From CAZJYI01 sp964550025 (lineage in GTDB: Bacteria; Verrucomicrobiota; Kiritimatiellia; UBA8416; CAYOBW01), in the NCBI GenBank assembly GCA_964550025.1, contig CAZJYI010000018.1, forward strand, positions 39,025 to 103,024: a stretch of DNA of 64,000 bases. Reading direction: 5' to 3'. The notes below the pieces were generated by a model. That model saw nothing but the letters and a program-made list of their open reading frames with translations, did not search any database and was not told the origin of the DNA. The position numbers and the translations under genes were made by a program. Shown here piece after piece: positions 1-7,118 of this stretch (position 1 is its first letter; every line of letters begins with the position of its first letter).

Positions 1-93
1 GTCGCTTGTCTCCATCATCTTCATGACGTCGAAGTTGGTGACGACTTTTGGGGGGAGGCAGAGCCCGGTACCCATAATCCGCGAAGCTGTCAT
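1..93 (-). CDS. Beta-ketoacyl-ACP synthase III-like protein, N-terminus only (cut by window edge)
   Basis: Only the first 31 codons are inside the window. They begin MTASRIMGTGLCLPPKVV and continue to a METSD motif, the characteristic opening of FabH/KAS III and related thiolase-fold condensing enzymes (GTGxxxPxxVVTN...METSDEW). A GAGGAG ribosome-binding site lies six to eleven bases before the ATG at 93. It is the last visible gene of the minus-strand acyl-CoA operon and follows the MBL-fold gene by 52 bp. The active-site Cys, His and Asn lie outside the window, so a HMG-CoA-synthase-like, OleA-like or acyl-transfer relative cannot be excluded. Confidence 0.8.
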   Translation of the reverse strand, partial: MTASRIMGTGLCLPPKVVTNFDVMKMMETSD

Positions 94-145
94 GTCTGTT
101 TCTCCTCAGGAAGGCGGGAGTAGCGTCTCCCGCGAGAGCTGGTGG

Positions 146-1072
146 CTATTCCACCGAACTGTTTTCATGTTGCAGAGAGTGTTGTATGAGCAGGGCGCAG
201 TTCTTCTGGAAGAACTTCTGTGGGAGCAGCCCTACCTTCTCGTGGATTTCGCCCGCGAGCTGCTCCGCCAGGGCTTCCGCCGATGTTCCGGCGTTGACGG
301 CGTCGACGATGCGTTGATGATAGGCCTCGGTTGCCGCTATGGCGCCTTGGAAATAGGCGTGGATTTCGTCGGTACCCGTGATGACTGCGTTGTGGCTGAG
401 GCACAGGATTCTGGCGTTCAGCGTGGCCAGCCGCGCCATGGAGGCGAGGTAGGCGGCGTAACCGGCGAAATAGTTGGGCCACCAGAGGTCGTGCGTCGGC
501 ACGTAGTACCCCGTGGCGTCCGAGATGACGAGGATTCCCCTCTCGGCCTCGTGAAAGCTCAGGCTGCACTCGCTGTGGCCCGGCGTCTCGAGTACGTTGA
601 AAGCCGCATCGCCAACGGTGACCGTATCGCCCTCCTTGACGGTGCGGTCGACGGGGATGGTGGTCTCGGTCAGGGGGGCGGGACGATGCGATTCGGCGAT
701 GGCCCCCATGCCGAGAAGCGACTCCGTCAGCTTGCCGTCGATATTGCCGAAGAACGAGATGGCCTTTTCCGCTGAGAGTACCTTGGCGGCGATTGAAGAG
801 GCCAGGACCTTGACGCCGGGAAACAGTCCCCGGAGCCCGGGGATGGCCATGACATGGTCGGGGTGCCCGTGTGTGACCACAAGCTGCTTGACCGAGCCGA
901 CTTCGATGCCGACGGTCTGCATCTGTTCCTCCAGCATCGGACCCATCGCCCCCGTGCCGCCTTCGAAGATCAGGCTTTCGTCGCCGTTTCTGAACAAGAA
1001 GAGCGGATACTGCGTTGTGCCCAGCATCCAGAGCTCATCGGTGATGCTGACCGGTGGAATGGTAATCTTCAT
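146..1072 (-). CDS. MBL-fold metallo-hydrolase
   Basis: A 308-residue soluble protein of the metallo-beta-lactamase superfamily. The metal-binding motif THGHPDH is at residues 67-73, giving H68, H70, D72 and H73. Later ligands are likely the His in ETPGHSECSLSF and the Asp in VISDATG, with a further His in CLSHNAV. An AGGAG site six bases before the ATG supports this start. There is no signal peptide. The position between the acyl-CoA dehydratase activase and a ketoacyl synthase suggests thioesterase or lactonase-like hydrolysis of a pathway intermediate (inference). Members of this fold are too diverse to name the substrate. Confidence 0.85.
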   Translation of the reverse strand: MKITIPPVSITDELWMLGTTQYPLFLFRNGDESLIFEGGTGAMGPMLEEQMQTVGIEVGSVKQLVVTHGHPDHVMAIPGLRGLFPGVKVLASSIAAKVLSAEKAISFFGNIDGKLTESLLGMGAIAESHRPAPLTETTIPVDRTVKEGDTVTVGDAAFNVLETPGHSECSLSFHEAERGILVISDATGYYVPTHDLWWPNYFAGYAAYLASMARLATLNARILCLSHNAVITGTDEIHAYFQGAIAATEAYHQRIVDAVNAGTSAEALAEQLAGEIHEKVGLLPQKFFQKNCALLIQHSLQHENSSVE

Positions 1073-1080
1073 GTCTTACT

Positions 1081-1107
1081 CCTGTTCGATCCTGTTGATC
1101 CTGTTGG
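1081..1107. repeat. Short direct repeats, GATCCTGTT type
   Basis: Three imperfect tandem copies of a 9-nt unit (CCTGTTCGAT, CCTGTTGATC, CCTGTTGGT) fill the short gap between the activase and the MBL gene. Read on the other strand they resemble the widespread ACAGGATNAACAGGAT-type intergenic repeat. No coding function is evident. Confidence 0.5.
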
Positions 1108-1148
1108 TCTTGTCCGAGAATTCCCTTCTTCGTACGCCGTTCTTTCCT

Positions 1149-1934
1149 TCAGCCTTTGGCAGTACCGGCTTGTTCCATGGCAAACAGGGCCGCTCCGAAC
1201 GCGCCTGCGTGTTGGGCTAGCGGCGGAATGCGGACGGATTGACCGTAGAACTCGCCGACCAGCGTGGCCAGGAGGGGATTGTGCGCCACCACGCCCCCCG
1301 TCATCACCAGCGTTCCGCCGACGGTGTCCATTTCGGATACCCGTTTCACGACGGAGCGGAAAGCGCCCTTGACGATATCCTCCACCTTCTCCCCGGCGCG
1401 GATCTTCGCGAGGATTTCGGTGGCGGCGAATACCGTGCAGAAGCTCCCGAGAGAGACGTCTTTCCTGGATTCGCTCGCCAGCCGGTTCAGTTCCGACACG
1501 GGGAGATCCAGGCGCAGTGCGATCTCCTCCAGGAAGGCTCCCGTTCCGGCCGCGCACTTGCGGTTCATCTTGAAGCCCTTCCGGCGGCCACGGGCGTCCA
1601 TGTGGATCATCTTGCTGTCCTGCGCGCCGATGTCGATGACGGTCATCTCCTCACGGATCGCGAACCAGGCGCCTTTGCCGTGGCAGGCAATCTCGGTCAT
1701 CCGTCCGTCAGCCCACGGGACGTTGTCGCGCCCGTAGCCGGTGGAGAGCGAACTGTGGATGCTCTCCCGCGCCAGGCCCGCCTCCGCCAGCGCCTCGCCC
1801 AGGATCCGGTCGGCGGTTCGGGCGTAGTCTACACCCGAACGTTGCAGCGCTTTCCCGATGATCGCGCCTTCTGCGTCGACGATCACGACCTTCGCAGCCG
1901 ATGCCCCTATATCGATGCCACAAAAGTACGGCAT
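1149..1934 (-). CDS. 2-hydroxyacyl-CoA dehydratase / benzoyl-CoA reductase-type ATP-dependent activase (HgdC/BcrA/BadF family)
   Basis: A 261-residue ASKHA-fold ATPase. The N-terminal phosphate-binding motif GIDIGASAAK and the second motif VIDIGAQDSK are clear, as is a C-terminal TGGVVAHN adenosine motif. C127 (in KCAAGTGAF) and C166 (in SFCTVFA) sit at the positions that bridge the [4Fe-4S] cluster between the two monomers in HgdC-type activators. These proteins use ATP hydrolysis to inject a low-potential electron into a partner iron-sulfur enzyme. ATG 1934 is chosen, one base after the stop of the upstream HgdB-like gene and with GAAGG ahead of it; an upstream TTG at 1949 is possible. The tight spacing marks the two as partners. 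Confidence 0.93.
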   Translation of the reverse strand: MPYFCGIDIGASAAKVVIVDAEGAIIGKALQRSGVDYARTADRILGEALAEAGLARESIHSSLSTGYGRDNVPWADGRMTEIACHGKGAWFAIREEMTVIDIGAQDSKMIHMDARGRRKGFKMNRKCAAGTGAFLEEIALRLDLPVSELNRLASESRKDVSLGSFCTVFAATEILAKIRAGEKVEDIVKGAFRSVVKRVSEMDTVGGTLVMTGGVVAHNPLLATLVGEFYGQSVRIPPLAQHAGAFGAALFAMEQAGTAKG

Positions 1935-1935
1935 G

Positions 1936-3165
1936 TCAGCCTTCGGCAATCTGTTCGATGAACGCCTCGATGTTTGTGCGTGACTGTTCGTCGGAGTAGA
2001 GCCGCAGGTCGTTGAGGTCCCCGTTAATCACCAAGTAGGGTATGCCGAGGCTCTCCTCCAGGCGCTGCGGCATCTGGTAGCGGTTGTTGGAGTTGTTCGG
2101 GCAGGTCTTGGCGTCATGATAGAGGATGCCGTCCACCTTGTACTTGGCCACAATCTCCCGCATGAGCTGTTCTTTGCGGTCTTCGCTACGGCAGATGAAT
2201 ATGCGGCTGTAGGCCCTGGCCATGCTCATGAAGGGGGCTTCCGGATCGAGATCCTCGAAGACCCAGCTATTGCAGTAGGTCGAGGCCACGACGGCGGCCT
2301 GCAGCCCCATGAACTGCTCGGAGAGGTCTCGCAGCCTGCCCCATACGGGCATTCCTTCCCAGTAGATGCGGTACTTCTCGCCTTCCACCGCACCGATCCC
2401 GTCGGCGACGCGCTGTTCGAGCTCGGCGGCTAGCAGCTTGTAGTAGTCCACGGCTTCCTGCGTGCCGCGCATGACGACGGCCGGACCCATCTGGATCGTG
2501 CCGTCGAAAAAGGTCAGCGGTGCCGGCACGCTGGCTGCTGAATCGAGAACGGCCTTCCAAACGTCCGTACACTCCCGGGACAGACGGAGTAACTCCTTCA
2601 GCTTGTCCATGTCCAGCTTCTGTCCCGCGATCTGCTCGAGGGGCTCGACGAGCGCCTCGATCTGGCGGGCGACGTCTTCGATGATGGGTTGCTCGAGCTC
2701 GCCGATCGAACGCGGGGTGTGGACCCCCAGGCAGGGCACGTCCCACTCGCGGGCGTAGAATTGGAACCAGTCTTTCACATCGCGGCACTGGTTCGTGTTG
2801 AACACCAGGACGTCCGCCTTGGGCGGGCCTTCCATGCCCATCTTCTGCAGCGGGGTCTGCCCCTTGAGATAGGAACCGATGTCGCTTGTGAGGTAGGAGC
2901 AGATGTCCGGTGAGAACCCGCGGGCATTGGCCGCTGGAATCAGGTCCGTCGCCATGCGCGATGCTCCCAGCATCGCGCCGTGGTTCTCCGGAAAGTAGAC
3001 GTTGAAGTCCAGGGCGCGCAGCAATTCCGCCGGGCCCACGCTGGTACACCAGGCCGTCTTCTTGCCCTGCTCCGCCCCCTGTGCAAGGTCGGAGAAGTAC
3101 TTTCCCATGACCCCCCTGAGCTGTTTCGTCGCCTCGATCTTCCTGCGTTCGCTCGCATCTGCCAT
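1936..3165 (-). CDS. 2-hydroxyacyl-CoA dehydratase subunit D / benzoyl-CoA reductase BcrC-like iron-sulfur protein
   Basis: A 409-residue protein of the HgdB/BcrC/FldBC family. Candidate cluster-ligand cysteines are C40 (TAWCTSVGPAELL), C89 (ICSYL), C127 (NTNQCRDV) and C145, with a late conserved-looking HDAKTCPNNSN. Family members either dehydrate 2-hydroxyacyl-CoA by a ketyl-radical route, reduce aromatic acyl-CoA, or form homodimeric double-cubane proteins (YjiM type). Only one such subunit is visible, next to one activase, which fits the homodimeric type, although a second subunit could lie beyond the window. AAGGGAG precedes the ATG. It probably receives electrons from the downstream activase. 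Confidence 0.88.
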   Translation of the reverse strand: MADASERRKIEATKQLRGVMGKYFSDLAQGAEQGKKTAWCTSVGPAELLRALDFNVYFPENHGAMLGASRMATDLIPAANARGFSPDICSYLTSDIGSYLKGQTPLQKMGMEGPPKADVLVFNTNQCRDVKDWFQFYAREWDVPCLGVHTPRSIGELEQPIIEDVARQIEALVEPLEQIAGQKLDMDKLKELLRLSRECTDVWKAVLDSAASVPAPLTFFDGTIQMGPAVVMRGTQEAVDYYKLLAAELEQRVADGIGAVEGEKYRIYWEGMPVWGRLRDLSEQFMGLQAAVVASTYCNSWVFEDLDPEAPFMSMARAYSRIFICRSEDRKEQLMREIVAKYKVDGILYHDAKTCPNNSNNRYQMPQRLEESLGIPYLVINGDLNDLRLYSDEQSRTNIEAFIEQIAEG

Positions 3166-3227
3166 GGTTCACTCCCTTTCGTGTTCTCTGGTACGCGGTC
3201 GCACCGTGTACGCGACCGCGCCCGGGA

Positions 3228-3252
3228 AGCCCACTCTCGGCAAGAGTGGGCT
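3228..3252. repeat. Intergenic hairpin repeat
   Basis: A perfect 10-bp stem (AGCCCACTCT / AGAGTGGGCT) with a 5-nt loop lies in the 130-bp gap between the HgdB-like and enoyl-CoA hydratase genes. It is followed by CTAC and a second small hairpin (TCCGCC-TGT-GGCGGA). Similar hairpins ending in CTAC occur at several other gaps in the window, so it looks like a dispersed REP-like element rather than a gene-specific regulator. It may still attenuate transcription inside the operon. Confidence 0.6.
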
Positions 3253-3295
3253 ACTGTAGCCCTCCGCCTGTGGCGGACGGAAGCGGGCTTCTCTG

Positions 3296-5386
3296 CTACG
3301 TGTTCGTCTGTTGTCGGCAACGATCACCTGGTTGCTCGGGCGGCGAGAAGCGTTCGCCGTGTTCCGCCGCCAGTTCTTCAAGTCGCTTCCGCGCGGTCCG
3401 GATTCCCAGATCGTGGGCGTACCTTAGCACACCTCCGCGGAAATCGGGAAACCCCATTCCGAGCACTGTTGCCACGTCGATGTCCGCTGCCTCTCGTGCA
3501 ACGCCCTCCTCCAGCAGGTGGAGGGCTTCGTTCACCATCCGCAGCACGAGGCGCTCGACGATCTCGTCGGCCGGGATGCCGGCTTGCTGTCCGGTCCCGG
3601 CGGTTTGGCTGGCCTGGATGAGTGCGGTGGTGATGTCGCTGTCGAGGGGTTCGCGGCTTCCCTTCTCGTAGCGATAGACGCCTGAACCGCTCTTCTGCCC
3701 CAGGTGCCCCTGCTCCACCAGGTCGACGACAATGGGGGAGGGGGCGCCGTGAGCCGGAAACGCTTCGTGCATTATGCAGGCCGTCTTGACGAGGATGTCG
3801 AGCCCGGCCATGTCGATCAGCACGAAGGGCCCCATCGGGAATCCGAAAGCGGTCACGGCGCGGTCGACATCCCGCGGCGATGCCCCGTCCTCGAGCAGAC
3901 GAAAGGCCTCCAGGATGTAGGGGACGAACATGCGGTTGACCACGAACCCGACGCGGTTGCGGACCAGCACCGGTGTTTTGCGAAGCCGCTTCGCGAACCG
4001 CAGGGCCGACAGGGATGCTTCGGGGGACGTCCCGCCGCGCCGGATGACCTCGACCAGCGGCATGCGATGCGCCGGGTTGAAGAAATGCATGCCCACCAGC
4101 CGTTCGGGACGGCGCATGTCTTCGGCCAGCAGGTCGAGGGAGATGGTGGAAGTGTTCGTCGCGATGATCGTTTCCGTCGTGCAGTGGTTCTCCAGTGCGG
4201 TAATGACGGCCCTCTTGACCGCGAGGTCCTCGAATACGGCCTCGATGACCAGGTCGGTGCGTGCCAGGTCCTTCCAGTCCGTTGCCGCCGTGACCAGTCC
4301 AAGCATGCGTTCGGCACGCTCCGCGGCAAGCCGGCCCCGTTTGACGCGCTTCTCCAGCGAGCGGCGAATTCGCCCCGTGGCCTTGCCAATCGCTTCCGGG
4401 GTTTCGTCTAGAACGAGCACCGGAATGTCCGCCTCGATCAGTGCTTGGGCAATGCCGGTTCCCATCGAGCCCATCCCCACGACCGCGGCCGTGGCGATCT
4501 CACGGGGTGTCACGCCGGCCAGTTCCGGGACCTTGGCGGTTGCACGAGACGCGGAGAAGATGTGCAGTTTGCACCGCGTAGCCGGTGTTGCCATGCATGC
4601 CGCGAACGCCTCCTGCTCCTCGCGGAGCCCGGCCTCGAAGGAGTCCGTAATCCCGCGTCTCACCGCCTGGACGATCTTGCGCGGCGCGATGAGCTCAGGA
4701 CGTGCCGACGCAAGCAGTTTCTCCGCCTGCGCGTGCCCTGCCGTGTTGTCGGCCTTGCCGATCTTCGCGTTCCGGTGCCTTACGGGGGGGACGTGCCGGG
4801 CCGCCGCGGCAATCCCTTCGACGCACGGGAGGAAATCATCCGCATCGTAGACCGCGTCGACAAGTCCGAGCGACAGGGCCTCGTCGGTGTCGATCGCCTT
4901 CCCGGTGAGCATCATTCTCAGCGCGGCCCCGACGCCGATCAGCCTTGGCAGGCGCTGTGTACCGCCCGCGCCGGGGTTGATGCCGAGCCTCACCTCCGGC
5001 ATGCTGAACCGGCTGCCTGCGCGGCAGACGCGCATGCGGCAAGCCAGGGCCAGCTCCAGGGCGCCGCCCATGATCCTTCCGGCCAGCGCCGCGACAACCG
5101 GCTTTGTCGAGTCGGCAAGCTTCTGGTAGGCGTCCTGGAAAACCTGTGAGAGCCGGATGGCGTCCTCGGCAGTGGACACGCCGTCGAACAGGGAGGTGTC
5201 AGCTCCCGCGCTGAAATGGCGGTCGTTCCCGGTAAGGACGATCGTCGCGACCGCGTCATCCGCGTTGGCACGCTCGATGGCCGCGACCAGGTCGTCCAAC
5301 AGGGCCGGTGTGACCGCGTTGACGGGTGGAGCGTCAAGGCGCAAAACGCACACATCGCCCGAGGTCTTGTAGTCGATCAGGCTCAT
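3296..5386 (-). CDS. Enoyl-CoA hydratase / 3-hydroxyacyl-CoA dehydrogenase fusion (FadB/FadJ-like)
   Basis: A 696-residue bifunctional beta-oxidation protein. The first ~190 residues are a crotonase fold with the GGALELALACRMRV and MPEVRLGINPGAGGTQRLPRL signatures carrying the two catalytic Glu. Near residue 320 a Rossmann motif GMGSMGTG starts the NAD-binding domain, followed by HFFNPAHRMPLVEVI and a C-terminal dehydrogenase domain. The start ATG at 5386 forms an ATGA overlap with the stop of the upstream alcohol dehydrogenase; the reading frame runs further upstream but that part overlaps the dehydrogenase. It should hydrate an enoyl-CoA and oxidise the resulting 3-hydroxyacyl-CoA, working either in beta-oxidation or in reverse. 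Confidence 0.93.
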   Translation of the reverse strand: MSLIDYKTSGDVCVLRLDAPPVNAVTPALLDDLVAAIERANADDAVATIVLTGNDRHFSAGADTSLFDGVSTAEDAIRLSQVFQDAYQKLADSTKPVVAALAGRIMGGALELALACRMRVCRAGSRFSMPEVRLGINPGAGGTQRLPRLIGVGAALRMMLTGKAIDTDEALSLGLVDAVYDADDFLPCVEGIAAAARHVPPVRHRNAKIGKADNTAGHAQAEKLLASARPELIAPRKIVQAVRRGITDSFEAGLREEQEAFAACMATPATRCKLHIFSASRATAKVPELAGVTPREIATAAVVGMGSMGTGIAQALIEADIPVLVLDETPEAIGKATGRIRRSLEKRVKRGRLAAERAERMLGLVTAATDWKDLARTDLVIEAVFEDLAVKRAVITALENHCTTETIIATNTSTISLDLLAEDMRRPERLVGMHFFNPAHRMPLVEVIRRGGTSPEASLSALRFAKRLRKTPVLVRNRVGFVVNRMFVPYILEAFRLLEDGASPRDVDRAVTAFGFPMGPFVLIDMAGLDILVKTACIMHEAFPAHGAPSPIVVDLVEQGHLGQKSGSGVYRYEKGSREPLDSDITTALIQASQTAGTGQQAGIPADEIVERLVLRMVNEALHLLEEGVAREAADIDVATVLGMGFPDFRGGVLRYAHDLGIRTARKRLEELAAEHGERFSPPEQPGDRCRQQTNT

Positions 5387-6345
5387 AGCTCGAGCGTGAG
5401 TTTCAGGGAGCCTTCGGCGCAATTGGCGTACATTTCGAAAGCTTCCGCGGCGCGGTCCCAGGGCATGCGTGGCGTCACCATTGTCCCCAGTATTCCGGCG
5501 CGGCCGTCCACGACCATGTCGGCGGCTGTCTGGAAATAGGCGGCGCACTCGGGTCCCACGCAGTTGATAATCTGCGTTTCGTTGCGGAAAGCGGCGTGCC
5601 ACGGGAACGGCTGATCGTTGTAATCCGGCATTCCGAACACGAAGAGCCGGCCGTGCCGTCTGACCAGGCCGGCCGCCGTTGTCAGGGCCTCGGGAGGGCT
5701 CGCCGCGCTGACGACGAAATCGATCATCTCACCGCCCGTCAGTTCGCGCACGGTCTCGATGACGTCGTCCCGGGAGGCGTCGATCGTCGCAGAGGCGCCG
5801 TAGCGTTTGGCCCAATCCAGTCGCCAGCCCAGGAGGTCGGTCGCGATGACCTGTTTTGCTCCCATGAGTCCCAGAATGTGCGTCCAGATCAATCCCATGG
5901 GGCCCTGTCCGATCACGGCGCAGCGTTGGTTGATGACGTGTCCGGTCTGGTCCAGCGCGCGTAGCACGGTAGCCAGCGGTTGGGCCACAATCAGCGCCGC
6001 GATGTCCGGGGCGTCCCTGGGCAACAATGCGATGCCGGGAGGTCTGGCGCGAATCAACTCGGCGAAGCCGTAGTAGCCTTCGGGTTGTGCCAGTACCAGC
6101 ACGCCGGGTTCCCACCCTTCGCAGCGGGATTCCACGATCGTACCGATGTTCTCGTGGCCGGCCCATCCGGTGGGGTTCGGGAATTGGAGATCGCCCCACA
6201 CGCCTTCCCCCGTGTACTGGCCCATGTTGCTGCCGCAGAGGGCTACGTGACTGCATTCCACGAGCACGTCGCCGTCACCCAGGTCGGGTGTGGGCGCGTC
6301 CAGAAAGGCGATCTGTCTGGGGGCGGCAATGTGAATGGCTCTCAT
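5383..6345 (-). CDS. Zinc-type medium-chain (MDR) alcohol dehydrogenase
   Basis: A 320-residue MDR-family dehydrogenase, first visible gene of the minus-strand acyl-CoA operon. The catalytic zinc site is indicated by C37 (ALCGSN) and H64-E65 (GHENIG); the nucleotide-binding loop is IGQGPMG. The four-Cys structural-zinc loop of classic alcohol dehydrogenases is absent and the protein is correspondingly short, as in some sorbitol or threonine dehydrogenase relatives. GAGGAG lies about 11 bases before the ATG. Placed before a hydratase/dehydrogenase and an HgdB-like enzyme, it may oxidise a hydroxyacyl-CoA, in the way Had acts in anaerobic aromatic degradation, but this is inference. Confidence 0.88.
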   Translation of the reverse strand: MRAIHIAAPRQIAFLDAPTPDLGDGDVLVECSHVALCGSNMGQYTGEGVWGDLQFPNPTGWAGHENIGTIVESRCEGWEPGVLVLAQPEGYYGFAELIRARPPGIALLPRDAPDIAALIVAQPLATVLRALDQTGHVINQRCAVIGQGPMGLIWTHILGLMGAKQVIATDLLGWRLDWAKRYGASATIDASRDDVIETVRELTGGEMIDFVVSAASPPEALTTAAGLVRRHGRLFVFGMPDYNDQPFPWHAAFRNETQIINCVGPECAAYFQTAADMVVDGRAGILGTMVTPRMPWDRAAEAFEMYANCAEGSLKLTLEL

Positions 6346-6478
6346 GGTCTGCAGTGCTCCTCGGCAGCGGCGGAATCGGATCGCGTTATGACCGTCACGT
6401 TAGCCCGGAACCATAACCACGGTCCGGCGGCAGGTCAAGGGAATCGGGGAGAGTGCACGGGCGGCGTCGTCGGCAATT

Positions 6479-6701
6479 GCAGATCTCAGATTTCAAATCT
6501 CAAATTTCAGATCTCAGAGGGCGGATGGCAGGGGGCAGAGGGCAGAGGGTAGGGACGGTTGACGGAGGGCCGTAGGGTAGGGGGAAGAGGGCGGTTGGCA
6601 GAGAGTGGGGGGGCGGGCGGGGAGGTGATAGGGGCCTTGTCTCGGATCGTTGCGCTCTGACCACTGGCTTTTGAAATCTGAGATTTGAAATCTGAGATTT
6701 G
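6479..6701. repeat. AT-rich inverted repeat flanking a G-rich tract
   Basis: This fills most of the 491-bp gap between the divergent alcohol dehydrogenase and symporter operons. The arms (6482-6510 and 6671-6699) are made of alternating ATCTCAGATTTCAA-type units and are near-perfect reverse complements. The ~160 bp between them is strongly purine-rich on the plus strand with repeated GGCAGAGGG and TAGGG units and a run GGGGGGGCGGGCGGGG. The arms differ sharply in base composition from the surrounding DNA. No gene is visible here. Confidence 0.75.
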
Positions 6702-6836
6702 ACAGTTGGGCCTCACCATTCTCCCCAACAATGGGCTCCTCCTTTGCCCTTGCTCCCCTCGCCACTCCTGTGTTTTCATCCTGCCTTCGGGGCGCCGCCC
6801 CCCGCTTTTCATACCGGAGAAGAAGGGAGCTCCAAG

Positions 6837-7118
6837 ATGAGAGAAAAACGCAATGCCTGGCGCCGACGAGCCTTCCTGCTGGTCTTTCTCGTGCTGACGT
6901 TGTTCTGCTGGTGCCCGCTGGTGTACGGAAGATACGGCGAGGTGGGCCGCGTACTAGGCGTGCCGAGTTGGGTTGCCGTGGCCTTCCTGGTCGGCCTGGT
7001 CCTGTTCTGCCTGGAATGGTACTACCTCTTCTGTTCCGGCCTCGCTCTGGATGACGAGGAGCTCTCAGGCACTCTCTCGGAGTTGGGCGCCGACGGTCCG
7101 GTGAAGGAGGATGCGTAG
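6837..7118 (+). CDS. Small two-helix membrane protein, symporter small subunit
   Basis: A 93-residue protein with a basic N-terminus (MREKRNAWRRR), two hydrophobic helices (about 12-32 and 43-65) and an acidic tail. The ATG at 6837 has GGGAG seven to eleven bases ahead; the frame is open further upstream but without an equivalent site. Its stop overlaps the GTG start of the sodium:solute symporter by one base (TAGTG), so the two are translationally coupled. Short two-helix proteins are common partners of SSS transporters (YhdT/PanF type), and that is the likely role. Confidence 0.8.
   Translation: MREKRNAWRRRAFLLVFLVLTLFCWCPLVYGRYGEVGRVLGVPSWVAVAFLVGLVLFCLEWYYLFCSGLALDDEELSGTLSELGADGPVKEDA

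Noticed and set aside
5387..5602. Upstream extension of the hydratase/dehydrogenase frame
   Set aside because: These 72 codons overlap the alcohol dehydrogenase 3' end and encode a basic sequence unlike a crotonase N-terminus; the ATGA-coupled ATG at 5386 fits the family.
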